The notes below the pieces were generated by a model that worked only from the letters and a program-made list of their open reading frames with translations, was not told the origin of the DNA and did no database searches. From Pandoraea terrigena (GTDB lineage: Bacteria > Pseudomonadota > Gammaproteobacteria > Burkholderiales > Burkholderiaceae), in contig NZ_CABPRU010000008.1 in assembly GCF_902459705.1 (NCBI RefSeq), positions 124,001-188,000 of the forward strand: a stretch of 64,000 nucleotides of DNA, written 5' to 3'. This document shows, piece after piece, positions 33,595-42,820 of this stretch (its first letter is position 1; each line of letters begins with the position of its first letter). Position numbers and translations under genes: made by a program.

Positions 33595-35898
33595 TTGTCG
33601 AATAAATACCACCTTGTTCCGAAGACCCTGGTGATTGCGGTTCTGGCGGCACACAGTTTCCTGGCGCGGGCCGTCGAGCCGTTCGTGGTCAAGGACATCC
33701 GAGTGGAGGGCTTGCAGCGCATTGAACCCGGTACTGTGTTCTCGTACTTGCCGGTCAAGCCGGGTGACAAGTTCAACGATGATAAGGGCACCGAAGCAAT
33801 TCGTGCCCTTTATGCAACGGGCCTGTTCTCGGACGTGAGCGTTGAAGCGCAAGGCAACGTGCTGGTGGTGCACGTCAACGAGCGCCCCGCGATTGCGTCC
33901 ATTGACTTCCTCGGTATCAAGGAATTCGACAAGGACGGCTTGAAAAAAGCGTTGCGTTCGGTTGGCCTGACGGAAGGCCGCAGCTTCGACCGCAACCTGC
34001 TCGAAAAATCGGAACAGGAACTCAAGCGTCAATACCTCACGCGCGGTTATTACGCTGCCGAGGTGAAGACGACGATCACGCCGCTCGAGCGTAATCGCGT
34101 GGGGATCCAGTTCGCCGTGACCGAAGGCCCGAAGGCCACGATCCAGCAGATCAACTTCGTCGGCAACAAGGCGTTCTCGTCGTCTGACCTGACGGCCGAG
34201 ATGCAGCTTGGTACGCCGAACTGGTTGTCGTGGTATTCGAAGAACGACTTGTACTCCAAGGACAAGCTCACGGGCGATTTGGAAAAGGTCCGCTCGTTCT
34301 ACCTGAACCGCGGTTATCTGGAATTCAACATCGACTCCACCGACGTTTCGATTACGCCGGACAAGGACGAGATGTTCCTGACGATCAACCTGCACGAAGG
34401 CGAGCCGTACAAGGTATCGGACGTCAAGCTTACCGGCGAGATGCTGGGCAAGCAGGACGACGTGCGCAAGCTTGTGCAACTCAAGGCCGGCGATACGTTC
34501 TCGGCAGCCAAGCTGCAAGCCAGCACGAAGGCCATTTCCGACATGCTCGGCAACTACGGTTTCGCATTCGCCAACGTGAATGCCCAGCCGACGATCGATC
34601 GGAACAACCACACGGTGGCGCTGACACTGACGATCGATCCGGGTCGTCGCGTGTACGTTCGCAAGATCAACATCGTGGGCAACTCGCGCACACGTGACGA
34701 GGTGATTCGCCGCGAAATGCGCCAGCTCGAAAGCTCGTGGTACGACGCCGACCGACTGAAGCTGTCGCAGGACCGTATCAACCGCCTGGGCTACTTTACC
34801 GACGTGAGCGTGACCACCGAGCCGGTGGCCGGTTCGAACGACCAGGTCGACCTCCAGGTGAAGGTCGAAGAAAAGCCGACCGGTACGATCAACGTCGGTG
34901 CGGGCTTCTCGTCGACGGACAAGGTCGTGCTGCAAGCCGGTATCAGCCAGGACAACGTGTTCGGGTCGGGAACGTCGCTGTCGGTGAACGTGAACACGGG
35001 TAAGACCTACCGGACGTTGGCCGTCACACAGGTCGATCCGTACTTCACGGTCGACGGTGTGAGCCGTATCACGGACATCTACTACCGCACGTATCAGCCG
35101 CTGCTGCTCACGAGCGATTCGGATTTCCGTATCAATACGCTGGGCGGCAACCTGAAGTTCGGCGTGCCGTTCTCGGAAGTCGATACGGTGTTCTTCGGCC
35201 TGGGCTTTGAACAGACGCGTCTGCATCTGACGAGCGATGGCACGACCCCGCAACGCTATATCGATTACGCCAACCAGTTCGGCTACGTCAGCAACAACTA
35301 TCCGCTGACGATCGGTTGGTCGCGCGATTCGCGTGATAGTGCACTGATCCCGAACCGCGGTCACTACCAGCAGGCCAACATCGAAATCGGTACGCCGATC
35401 GGCACGACCAAGTACTACCGTGCCTATTACCAGCACCAGTACTACTACCCGGTGAGCCGCGGCTTTACGCTGGCGCTCAACGGCGAAATCGGCTACGGCC
35501 ACGGGATGGGCGGTCAGCCCTTCCCGATTTTCAAGAACTACTTCGCCGGTGGTATCGGTTCCGTGCGCGGCTATGAGCCAAGTTCGCTGGGGCCGAAGGA
35601 CACCAATGGCGAGCCGCTGGGGGGCGCGTCGAAGCTGATCGGTAACATCGAACTGACGTTCCCGCTGCCGGGCACCGGGTATGACCGCACGCTGCGTATC
35701 TTCACGTTCATGGACGGCGGTAACGTGTTCGATAACGGCCAGGCGATTACCCTCAATAACCTGCGCTATTCTTACGGCTTCGGCTTGTCCTGGATTTCGC
35801 CGATCGGCCCGCTCAAGCTCTCGATGGGCTTCCCGCTTGTCAAGAAGGTGGGCGACCAGTACCAGAAATTCCAGTTCCAGGTCGGTACGTCGTTCTAA
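33595..35898 (+). CDS. bamA: Outer-membrane protein assembly factor BamA
   Basis: Essential core of the BAM complex, inserting beta-barrels into the outer membrane. The 767 residues comprise a signal peptide (about 1-26, ending FLARA), five POTRA domains (about 27-430) and a 16-strand barrel with the conserved VRGY (SVRGYEPSSLGP) on loop 6 and a terminal Phe (GTSF). The start is inferred to be TTG at 33595 because it places the signal peptide correctly and GGGGAAG lies 7 bases upstream; no ATG or GTG fits. Skp, its periplasmic chaperone, follows. Confidence 0.95.
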   Translation: MSNKYHLVPKTLVIAVLAAHSFLARAVEPFVVKDIRVEGLQRIEPGTVFSYLPVKPGDKFNDDKGTEAIRALYATGLFSDVSVEAQGNVLVVHVNERPAIASIDFLGIKEFDKDGLKKALRSVGLTEGRSFDRNLLEKSEQELKRQYLTRGYYAAEVKTTITPLERNRVGIQFAVTEGPKATIQQINFVGNKAFSSSDLTAEMQLGTPNWLSWYSKNDLYSKDKLTGDLEKVRSFYLNRGYLEFNIDSTDVSITPDKDEMFLTINLHEGEPYKVSDVKLTGEMLGKQDDVRKLVQLKAGDTFSAAKLQASTKAISDMLGNYGFAFANVNAQPTIDRNNHTVALTLTIDPGRRVYVRKINIVGNSRTRDEVIRREMRQLESSWYDADRLKLSQDRINRLGYFTDVSVTTEPVAGSNDQVDLQVKVEEKPTGTINVGAGFSSTDKVVLQAGISQDNVFGSGTSLSVNVNTGKTYRTLAVTQVDPYFTVDGVSRITDIYYRTYQPLLLTSDSDFRINTLGGNLKFGVPFSEVDTVFFGLGFEQTRLHLTSDGTTPQRYIDYANQFGYVSNNYPLTIGWSRDSRDSALIPNRGHYQQANIEIGTPIGTTKYYRAYYQHQYYYPVSRGFTLALNGEIGYGHGMGGQPFPIFKNYFAGGIGSVRGYEPSSLGPKDTNGEPLGGASKLIGNIELTFPLPGTGYDRTLRIFTFMDGGNVFDNGQAITLNNLRYSYGFGLSWISPIGPLKLSMGFPLVKKVGDQYQKFQFQVGTSF

Positions 35899-35953
35899 CG
35901 ACGGCGAGCCGATCGGTTCCGAGCGTTTATTGTAGTTATCGTTGTAAAGGGGT

Positions 35954-36496
35954 ATGACATTGAACGGTATCCGTAAGCATTGCCTGCGCGGCGTGGCCGC
36001 GGCGTTGCTGGCTGGGGCGGCCTTTGCTGCCATGGCTCAGGATGCGCGCATTGCCGCAGTCAATTCGGATCGCATCCTGCGCGATTCGGCACCGGCCAAG
36101 GCCGCACAAGCCAAACTCGAAGCCGAATTCTCCAAGCGAGACGCGGACCTGCAGGCCATGGCCCAGCGTCTCAAGGCGATGTCGGACAAGCTCGACAAGG
36201 ACAACCCGACGTTGTCCGACGCCGAGCGCGCCAAGCGTCAGCGTGATCTGGCCGCCGCCGACACCGAATTCCAGCGCAAGCAGCGCGAGTTTCGTGAAGA
36301 CCTGAATCAGCGTCGCAACGAAGAACTCGCCGCAGTGCTCGATCGTGCCAATCGCGTCATCAAGCAGATTGCGGAAGCCGACAAGTACGACCTGATCGTA
36401 CAGGAAGCCGTCTACGTGAGCCCGCGTATCGACATCACTGACAAGGTGCTCAAGACCCTGAACGCGAGTTCGGGCGGTGGCACCGGCGGCAAGTGA
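35954..36496 (+). CDS. skp: Periplasmic chaperone Skp (OmpH)
   Basis: Holds unfolded outer-membrane proteins in the periplasm on their way to BamA. It is 180 aa with a signal peptide (about 1-28, [12 protein letters not shown]) and a central alpha-helical coiled-coil arm rich in Lys/Arg/Glu (about 50-135). AAAGGGG precedes the ATG. Its stop overlaps the lpxD GTG start. Confidence 0.95.
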   Translation: MTLNGIRKHCLRGVAAALLAGAAFAAMAQDARIAAVNSDRILRDSAPAKAAQAKLEAEFSKRDADLQAMAQRLKAMSDKLDKDNPTLSDAERAKRQRDLAAADTEFQRKQREFREDLNQRRNEELAAVLDRANRVIKQIAEADKYDLIVQEAVYVSPRIDITDKVLKTLNASSGGGTGGK

Positions 36497-37581
36497 CGGG
36501 CTCGTCCTCGTTGCCGGGGTCGCTGTCGATTTCGTTGGCGCAGTTGGTCGCCCGCTTCGGCGGCGACCTCGTGGGCAATGGCGAAGTCACCGTGGCCGGC
36601 CTGGCACCGCTTGATCGTGCGGGCGCGAATCAGCTCGCGTTCCTGTCCAATCCGCTGTATCTCGCCGATGTGCCTAACTCAGGCGCGGCGGCCGTGATTC
36701 TTTCCCGGGCCGACTTCGACACGCTGCCGTCTCATGAGGGGCGTGCGTGGATCGTCGCACCGAACCCCTATGCGTACTTCGCGCGCGTGGCGCAGATGTT
36801 CGCGCAGGCGGCGGCCCCGGTCCCCGCGGCGGGTATTCATCCGAGCGCTGTCGTTGATCCGACGGCCGTCGTGCCGGCATCGTGCGTGATCGGTCCGAAC
36901 GCCGTGATCGAGGCCGGTGCACGTCTGGGAGAGCGGGTGCGTCTGGTGGCGAACGTGTTCGTCGGTCGAGGCACGACATTGGGCGACGACGTGCTCGTCT
37001 ATCCGAATGTCACGCTTTACCACACGAGCGTGATTGGCGCGCGTTGCGTGATTCACGCGGGCGCCGTCATCGGGTCGGACGGTTTTGGTTTTGCGCCGGA
37101 CTTCTCTGCCGCCGGTGGCGAATGGGTGAAGATTCCGCAGGTGGGACGCGCAGTGATCGAGGACGACGTCGAAATCGGCGCGTCGACCTCCATCGATCGC
37201 GGGGCGATGGCCGATACGGTGATCGAGCGCGGTTGCAAGATCGACAACCAGGTGCAGATCGCGCACAACGTGCGTGTCGGCGCTTTCACGGTGATCGCTG
37301 CGTGTACGGGCATCGCCGGTAGCAGTACCATCGGTAAATTCTGCATGCTGGGTGGCGCCGTGGGCGTGGCCGGGCATGTCACGATTGGCGACCGCGTCGT
37401 CGTGACGGCAAAATCGGGGGTATCGAAGTCGATTCCCGGCCCGGGGACGTATACGAGCGCGTTTCCGGCCATCCCAAACGCCGAATGGAACAAAAACGCG
37501 GCCATCATGCGCAATCTGGACAAGATGCGTGATCGCGTGCGTCAACTTGAAGCGAAGGTCAAAGACCTGCAAGATAAATGA
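36493..37581 (+). CDS. lpxD: UDP-3-O-(3-hydroxyacyl)glucosamine N-acyltransferase
   Basis: Third enzyme of lipid A synthesis, adding the N-linked hydroxyacyl chain. It is 362 aa. The N-terminal uridine-binding domain (about 10-110) is followed by a left-handed beta-helix of hexapeptide repeats. The catalytic histidine region reads [12 protein letters not shown], after [10 protein letters not shown]. The start is GTG at 36493, overlapping the skp stop (GTGA); the stop overlaps the fabZ ATG. Confidence 0.97.
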   Translation: MTGSSSLPGSLSISLAQLVARFGGDLVGNGEVTVAGLAPLDRAGANQLAFLSNPLYLADVPNSGAAAVILSRADFDTLPSHEGRAWIVAPNPYAYFARVAQMFAQAAAPVPAAGIHPSAVVDPTAVVPASCVIGPNAVIEAGARLGERVRLVANVFVGRGTTLGDDVLVYPNVTLYHTSVIGARCVIHAGAVIGSDGFGFAPDFSAAGGEWVKIPQVGRAVIEDDVEIGASTSIDRGAMADTVIERGCKIDNQVQIAHNVRVGAFTVIAACTGIAGSSTIGKFCMLGGAVGVAGHVTIGDRVVVTAKSGVSKSIPGPGTYTSAFPAIPNAEWNKNAAIMRNLDKMRDRVRQLEAKVKDLQDK

Positions 37582-38036
37582 GCGAGACCACTATCAATAT
37601 CGACATCCACAAGATCATGAAGCTGCTGCCGCATCGGTATCCGATGCTGATGGTGGATCGCGTGATCGCGCTGGAGCCGCACAAGAACATCAAGGTCATC
37701 AAGAACGTCACGATCAATGAGCCGTATTTCACAGGCCATTATCCGCAGCGTCCGGTGATGCCTGGCGTGCTGATCGTCGAGGCGCTGGCACAAGCCGCCG
37801 CGCTTCTCACCTTCTCGGAAGAGGTGGTGCATGACGAGAACACGCTCTACTATTTCGTGGGAATCGAGAGCGTACGCTTCAAGCGCCCTGTCGAGCCGGG
37901 CGACCAACTCCTTTTGGACGTGCACTTCGTGGCCCACAAGCGAGGCTTCTTCAAATTCAAGGGGCAAGCCCTCGTAGACGGCAATATCGCGGCGGAAGCC
38001 GAGTTCATGTGCATGGTCAAGAAGAACGGCGAGTAA
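37578..38036 (+). CDS. fabZ: 3-hydroxyacyl-ACP dehydratase FabZ
   Basis: Hot-dog-fold dehydratase of fatty acid synthesis, sharing the hydroxyacyl-ACP pool with LpxA/LpxD. It is 152 aa. Catalytic H54 ([12 protein letters not shown]) and E68 (VEALAQ) are present, and the N-terminal [14 protein letters not shown] is diagnostic. ATGA overlap with lpxD. The lpxD-fabZ-lpxA-lpxB order is the classical lipid A cluster. Confidence 0.98.
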   Translation: MSETTINIDIHKIMKLLPHRYPMLMVDRVIALEPHKNIKVIKNVTINEPYFTGHYPQRPVMPGVLIVEALAQAAALLTFSEEVVHDENTLYYFVGIESVRFKRPVEPGDQLLLDVHFVAHKRGFFKFKGQALVDGNIAAEAEFMCMVKKNGE

Positions 38037-38053
38037 CCGGAATTAAGACGCTC

Positions 38054-38845
38054 ATGACGAACATTCATCCCACTGCGGTCGTCGATTCCAAGGCGCAACT
38101 GGCTGACGACGTCGTTGTCGGTCCCTATGCGATCGTCGGGCCGAACGTGACGATCGGCGCTGGTACGCAGATTCTTTCCCACTCGGTTGTCGACGGTCAT
38201 ACGGCGCTGGGCGAAGGCAACAAGATCGGCCCGTTCGCGTCGATCGGCGGCACTCCCCAGGATATGAAATACGCTGGCGAGCCGACGAGGCTCGTCATCG
38301 GCGATCGCAATACGATCCGCGAGTTCACGACCATTCACACCGGCACGGTGCAGGATGGCGGTCTGACCAGTGTTGGCAGCGACAACTGGATCATGGCGTA
38401 CGTGCATATCGCTCACGATTGCCATGTGGGCAACCACACGGTCTTTTCCAGCAATGCGCAAATGGCCGGCCACGTCATTGTTGGCGACTGGGCGATCATC
38501 GGCGGCATGACGGGGGTGCATCAGTTCGTGCGCATCGGGGCACATTCGATGGTCGGAGGCGCGTCGGTACTCGTGCAGGACGTACCGCCGTTCGTCATCG
38601 CGTCGGGTGACCGCGCGGTGCCTTACGGTATCAACGTCGAAGGGCTGCGGCGCCGCAACTTCACGGCCGATGCGATTACGGCGCTGCGTCACGCGTACAA
38701 GCTGCTCTACAAGAGCGGGCTGACGCTTGACGAAGCGAAGGTGCAGATCGAAGCCTTTGGCAACGCCGGGGCACCGGACGTGTCCGATGCCGTGCGCGCG
38801 CTGCTCGACTTCCTCAACGCCAGCACGCGCGGTATCGTGCGCTGA
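38054..38845 (+). CDS. lpxA: UDP-N-acetylglucosamine acyltransferase
   Basis: First enzyme of lipid A synthesis; trimeric left-handed beta-helix. It is 263 aa with hexapeptide repeats from the N-terminus, the catalytic histidine in [12 protein letters not shown] and the [13 protein letters not shown] segment. The C-terminal helical domain begins near [11 protein letters not shown]. The ATG at 38054 gives [16 protein letters not shown], the family N-terminus; an in-frame upstream ATG inside fabZ is not supported. Confidence 0.98.
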   Translation: MTNIHPTAVVDSKAQLADDVVVGPYAIVGPNVTIGAGTQILSHSVVDGHTALGEGNKIGPFASIGGTPQDMKYAGEPTRLVIGDRNTIREFTTIHTGTVQDGGLTSVGSDNWIMAYVHIAHDCHVGNHTVFSSNAQMAGHVIVGDWAIIGGMTGVHQFVRIGAHSMVGGASVLVQDVPPFVIASGDRAVPYGINVEGLRRRNFTADAITALRHAYKLLYKSGLTLDEAKVQIEAFGNAGAPDVSDAVRALLDFLNASTRGIVR

Positions 38846-38848
38846 CCC

Positions 38849-40024
38849 ATGCCGACGACCCTTCCCGGTGCCGGCCAGCGAACCCTGGCGATGGTGGCCG
38901 GGGAGTTGTCGGGCGATCTCATTGCCAGCAGCGTGCTTGCCGGTCTCAAGCAGAGCCTTCCGGCCGATATTGCTTACGCAGGTGTCGGCGGCCCTCATAT
39001 GGCGGAGGAAGGTTTCGACGCCTATTGGCCCATCGACAAACTCTCTGTCATGGGCTATGTCGAAGTCATCAAGCATTTGCGCGAGATTCTCTCGATTCGC
39101 AAGCAACTTCGCGAGCGCTGGCTGGCGGATAAGCCGCTCGCGTTCGTCGGCTTCGATGCCCCGGACTTCAATTTCGATCTCGAAATCAAGCTGCGTGAGG
39201 CGGGCATTCCCACGATTCATTTCGTGAGCCCGTCGATCTGGGCGTGGCGCGGTGGCCGCATCAAGAAGATCAAGCGCGCCGTCGATCACATGTTGTGTCT
39301 GTTCCCGTTCGAGCCGGAGATTTACCACCGCGCGGGCATCGACGCGACGTTTGTCGGCCACCCGATGGCCGACAAGATTCCAATGGTGCCCGACGTCGCT
39401 GGCGCGCGCGGCAAGCTGGCGCTGCAAGGCACCGGCCCGGTCGTCGCTGTCTTGCCGGGTAGCCGGGCGTCGGAGGTGCAGCGGCTCACGCCGGTGTTCT
39501 TCGCGGCCATGCGCCTGCTTGCCAGGCGCGAGCCGTCGATTCAATTTGTGCTTCCGGCGGCGACACCGCGCCTGCGCACGCTGATGCAACCGATCGTGGA
39601 CGCGCACAGCGATCTCAACCTGAGCGTGATCGACGGTCGCGCACCGCTCGCGCTGGAGGCCGCGGACAGTGTGCTGCTGGCGAGCGGCACGGCCACGCTC
39701 GAAGCCGCGCTGTACAAGAAGCCGATGGTCATCTCGTACAAGGTGCCGTGGCTGACGGCGCAGATCATGAAGCGGCAGGGCTACTTGCCTTACGTTGGGT
39801 TGCCGAACATTCTGTCGGGCGAGTTCGTCGTGCCGGAGTTGCTGCAGCATTTCGCGACCCCGGAAGCGCTCGCCGACGCCGTCTGGAAGCAATTGACCGA
39901 CCCGGCATTGCGCGAGGCCTTGCAGGCACGTTTTACGAAAATCCACGAGCAGTTGCGCCAGAATACGGCCGAGCGATCGGCCGAAGTGATCGCACGTGTG
40001 CTGCGTGAGAAGGGGCGGATATGA
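38849..40024 (+). CDS. lpxB: Lipid-A-disaccharide synthase
   Basis: GT-B glycosyltransferase (family GT19) that joins UDP-diacylglucosamine and lipid X. It is 391 aa. Diagnostic segments: [16 protein letters not shown] at the N-terminus, [34 protein letters not shown], and the C-terminal [18 protein letters not shown] region. It starts 3 bases after lpxA, and its stop overlaps the rnhB ATG (ATGA). Confidence 0.98.
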   Translation: MPTTLPGAGQRTLAMVAGELSGDLIASSVLAGLKQSLPADIAYAGVGGPHMAEEGFDAYWPIDKLSVMGYVEVIKHLREILSIRKQLRERWLADKPLAFVGFDAPDFNFDLEIKLREAGIPTIHFVSPSIWAWRGGRIKKIKRAVDHMLCLFPFEPEIYHRAGIDATFVGHPMADKIPMVPDVAGARGKLALQGTGPVVAVLPGSRASEVQRLTPVFFAAMRLLARREPSIQFVLPAATPRLRTLMQPIVDAHSDLNLSVIDGRAPLALEAADSVLLASGTATLEAALYKKPMVISYKVPWLTAQIMKRQGYLPYVGLPNILSGEFVVPELLQHFATPEALADAVWKQLTDPALREALQARFTKIHEQLRQNTAERSAEVIARVLREKGRI

Positions 40025-40794
40025 GCGAGGACGTGAAGGGGCGTCGCGGCTTGCGCAAGGGCGCCTCGGGCGATGACGTGTCGCCCGCGCCCGTCAACCC
40101 ACGGGTGAAGTCGGCCATCAAACCGCGCACCCGGTCGCCCAAGGCAATGCTGCCGCAAATGGCGCTCGAATTGTTCCCCGACGTGGCTACAGATCTGACT
40201 TGCGGCGTGGATGAAGTCGGGCGCGGCCCGCTCGCCGGACCCGTTGTGACGGCGGCGGTGATTCTCGATCCGGAGCGTCCGATCGAGGGGCTGGCCGATT
40301 CGAAGAAGCTGACGGCGCAGCGTCGCGAAGCGCTTTACGAGGAAATCGTCGAGCGCTCTCTCGCTTATTGCATTGCCGAGGCGAGCGTGGCGGAGATCGA
40401 TTCGCTGAATATCCTTCACGCGACGATGCTCGCGATGCAGCGCGCGGTGAATGGGCTGTCGCGCGTGCCGACGCTTGCACTCATCGACGGCAATCGCTGC
40501 CCGATGCTACCGATGCGGGCGGAAGCCATCATCAAGGGCGACGACAAGGTGCCGGCAATTTCGGCGGCGTCGATTCTCGCAAAGGTCACCCGCGACCGCC
40601 AACTCGTCGCGTTGCACGAGGCATTCCCGCAATATGGTTTCGACGAGCATGTCGGTTATGGCACGCCGCGCCACCTCGCGGCGCTGCGTCTGCATGGGCC
40701 GAGTCCGCATCATCGTCAATCGTTTGCGCCGGTGCGCGAAGCCTTTGCATTATTCGGCGCGCTCACCGTCTCGCGTGTGAGCCGTTCGTCATGA
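40021..40794 (+). CDS. rnhB: Ribonuclease HII with basic N-terminal extension
   Basis: Cleaves RNA-DNA hybrids and excises single misincorporated ribonucleotides. Catalytic D64-E65 lie in [15 protein letters not shown], with the remaining acidic residues further on, and [10 protein letters not shown] near the C-terminus. It is 257 aa, about 50 longer than typical because of a Lys/Arg/Ser/Pro-rich N-terminal tail (residues 1-50). The overlap ATGA with lpxB supports the long start. It overlaps the next gene in the same way. Confidence 0.95.
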   Translation: MSEDVKGRRGLRKGASGDDVSPAPVNPRVKSAIKPRTRSPKAMLPQMALELFPDVATDLTCGVDEVGRGPLAGPVVTAAVILDPERPIEGLADSKKLTAQRREALYEEIVERSLAYCIAEASVAEIDSLNILHATMLAMQRAVNGLSRVPTLALIDGNRCPMLPMRAEAIIKGDDKVPAISAASILAKVTRDRQLVALHEAFPQYGFDEHVGYGTPRHLAALRLHGPSPHHRQSFAPVREAFALFGALTVSRVSRSS

Positions 40795-41570
40795 AACTCA
40801 TCAGTTCCAAAGACAATCCCTTCTACAAGCGGCTGAAACAACTGGCGCAGTCGAACCAGCAGCGGCGCAAACTCGGTCAGACATTGCTCGAAGGCGTGCA
40901 CCTGGCCGACGCCTATCTCGACGCACTGGGACAACCGCTTGTTTGCGTGGCAGCGGAATCGGCGCTGGGGAACGACGAAGTCGCACAGATCTGGGCGAGG
41001 GTCGACGCCGATCGTCGCGTGTGCTTGCCGCATGTGCTGTTCGAACCGTTGTCGACGCTCGTCAACGGCGTGCCGCTGCTTTTCGTGGTCGAGATGCCGT
41101 CTGGGCATTTACCGGCGACGCAAACGACGGACTGCGTCATTCTCGACGCGGTGCAGGATGCGGGCAATGTCGGTTCGATCCTGCGCACGGCGGCGGCGGC
41201 CGGTGTGCGCGATGTGTATTGCATGTCGGGCACGGCGCTCGCGTGGTCGAGCAAGGTGCTGCGTGCCGGTATGGGCGCGCATTTCTCGCTGAATATCGTG
41301 GAGCATTGCACGCCGGATTCGCTCGCTCCGCGTTTGTCGGTGCCGTTGCTGGCGACGAGCTTGCAAGCGAGCACGTCGCTCTACGCGCAGGATCTGCGCT
41401 CGGCCGTGGCGTGGGTTTTCGGAAACGAGGGGGCTGGGGTGTCACCGCAGTGGCTTGAGCGCGTGCAACGGCCGATCCGTATCCCGCAGCCGGGCGGTAT
41501 GGAGTCGCTCAATGTGGCGGCGTGCGCGGCGATCTGCCTGTTCGAGGCGGTGCGTCAGCGGCTATCTTGA
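40791..41570 (+). CDS. TrmH/SpoU-family RNA 2'-O-methyltransferase
   Basis: SPOUT-fold methyltransferase, probably acting on rRNA ribose. It is 259 aa. An N-terminal RNA-binding domain ([18 protein letters not shown]) precedes the knotted SAM domain with motif 1 ([20 protein letters not shown]), motif 2 ([12 protein letters not shown]) and motif 3 ([18 protein letters not shown]). The target nucleotide cannot be told. The ATG overlaps the rnhB stop (ATGA); a terminator follows. Confidence 0.92.
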   Translation: MKLISSKDNPFYKRLKQLAQSNQQRRKLGQTLLEGVHLADAYLDALGQPLVCVAAESALGNDEVAQIWARVDADRRVCLPHVLFEPLSTLVNGVPLLFVVEMPSGHLPATQTTDCVILDAVQDAGNVGSILRTAAAAGVRDVYCMSGTALAWSSKVLRAGMGAHFSLNIVEHCTPDSLAPRLSVPLLATSLQASTSLYAQDLRSAVAWVFGNEGAGVSPQWLERVQRPIRIPQPGGMESLNVAACAAICLFEAVRQRLS

Positions 41571-41607
41571 GACGACGTTTGGCGGCGTGCACGCCAACCC
41601 CAACAAG

Positions 41608-41636
41608 AAGGGACGCTTGTGGCGTCCCTTTCTGTT
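41608..41636. terminator. Intrinsic terminator between convergent TrmH-like gene and ppsR
   Basis: A perfect 9-bp stem (AAGGGACGC 41608-41616 with GCGTCCCTT 41622-41630) with a 5-base loop is followed on the plus strand by TCTGTTTT. The reverse strand also has T-containing flanks, so it may act in both directions. Confidence 0.75.
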
Positions 41637-41676
41637 TTCTGCTTTCGGCGTGGCACTGCGGGTGCGGCGGACAACG

Positions 41677-42555
41677 TCAGTAGACGTCGCGCTCCAGCTT
41701 GATTTCCTGCAGGATGGTCGTGGCAATTTCCTCGATGGACTTGTGCGTCGACGACAGCCACCGGATGCCCTCGCGTCGCATCATCGCCTCGGCCTCGTTG
41801 ACCTCGTAGCGGCAATTTTCCAGCGACGCATACTTGCTGCCGGGGCGACGTTCGTTGCGAATCTCCGAGAGGCGCAGCGGATCGATGGAGAGCCCGAAGA
41901 TCTTCTCCTTATATTGATCGAGCGTGGAGGGCAGCTTCTCGCGTTCGAAGTCTTCCGGAATCAGCGGATAGTTCGCGGCCTTCACGCCGTATTGCATGGC
42001 GAGATAGAGCGTCGTCGGCGTCTTGCCGCTGCGCGACACGCCCACGAGGATCACGTCCGCACTTTGCAGGTTCTTGTTGGACTGACCGTCGTCGTGCGCA
42101 AGCGAGAAGTTCACCGCCTCGATCCGGTTCTTGTACGCCTCGCTGTCTGCGTTCTGGTGGACACGGCCGATGGCATGCATCGACTTGAGGCCCAGTTCCA
42201 GTTCCAGCGGTTCGATGAACGTCTGGAACATGTCGAGAATCACACCCTGGCAGTTACGCAGGATCTCGTTGGCCCGGGCGTCGACAAGCGTGCTGAAGAT
42301 GATCGGGCGGATGTTCTCGGTCCGATACATTTCATTGATCCGTTGCGCCGTTTCATAGGCTTTATCGACGGAATCGACGAACGGAACGCGAATCTGACGG
42401 AAACGCATCTCGAATTGCGCGAGGATCGAATGCGCGAACGTTTCGGCCGTAATGCCGGTGCCGTCGGACACGATGAAGACCGGACGCGCGGCGACCGGTT
42501 TGGCCGGTGCGGCGGGAGAGGTCGGGGAATTTCCGTTGGTGATGGCGTCGGTCAT
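41677..42555 (-). CDS. ppsR: PEP synthase regulatory protein (bifunctional kinase/pyrophosphorylase)
   Basis: DUF299-family enzyme that inactivates PEP synthase by ADP-dependent phosphorylation and reactivates it by phosphorolysis. It is 292 aa. The N-terminal FIVSDGTGITAETFAHS and the P-loop-like GVSRSGKTPTTLYLA are the family signatures. The ATG at 42555 gives MTDAITNG, with an extra low-complexity stretch (SPAAPAKPVAARP) before the conserved part. It is divergent from its target ppsA across 265 bases with a mirrored DNA element. Confidence 0.96.
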   Translation of the reverse strand: MTDAITNGNSPTSPAAPAKPVAARPVFIVSDGTGITAETFAHSILAQFEMRFRQIRVPFVDSVDKAYETAQRINEMYRTENIRPIIFSTLVDARANEILRNCQGVILDMFQTFIEPLELELGLKSMHAIGRVHQNADSEAYKNRIEAVNFSLAHDDGQSNKNLQSADVILVGVSRSGKTPTTLYLAMQYGVKAANYPLIPEDFEREKLPSTLDQYKEKIFGLSIDPLRLSEIRNERRPGSKYASLENCRYEVNEAEAMMRREGIRWLSSTHKSIEEIATTILQEIKLERDVY

Positions 42556-42602
42556 GCGCAGAATCGCAAAATGGTGCGTTGCACGGTAGAATAGCGGCAA
42601 CT

Positions 42603-42621
42603 TGTTGGATAAGCAATTGCG
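42603..42621 (-). promoter_or_regulatory. Mirrored regulatory element, ppsR side
   Basis: A 19-base element beginning TGTTGGATAAG on the plus strand. It matches the element at 42735-42753 in inverted orientation at 17 of 19 positions. It ends 47 bases from the ppsR start, facing ppsR in the same sense as its partner faces ppsA. Confidence 0.6.
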
Positions 42622-42734
42622 AGACGCTTGCGCACCGCCCGGCGTCAGGCCCGTGGAGCGGGGCGCGGCGGGAAGTCAGGCGAGTTCGGCGCCGGTCGTC
42701 TAGGACTTGCCCCTGGTTCGCGACGCCGCCCATG

Positions 42735-42753
42735 CGCGATTTCTTATCCAACA
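42735..42753 (+). promoter_or_regulatory. Mirrored regulatory element, ppsA side
   Basis: Partner of the 42603-42621 element, reading CGCGATTTCTTATCCAACA on the plus strand, 67 bases before the ppsA start. Eleven bases (CTTATCCAACA) are identical to the partner read on its own gene's strand. It may be a shared operator or promoter element coordinating the enzyme and its regulator. Confidence 0.6.
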
Positions 42754-42820
42754 GGTCGATCGGCCTCTGTCAGTCCCAGCCGATCCTCCGAGAATTTTTT
42801 TTCTTACCTTAGGGGCTTTT

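Noticed and set aside
33571-36033. 820-codon minus-strand frame opposite bamA and skp
   Set aside because: It is an antisense shadow. BamA POTRA and barrel motifs fix the sense strand.
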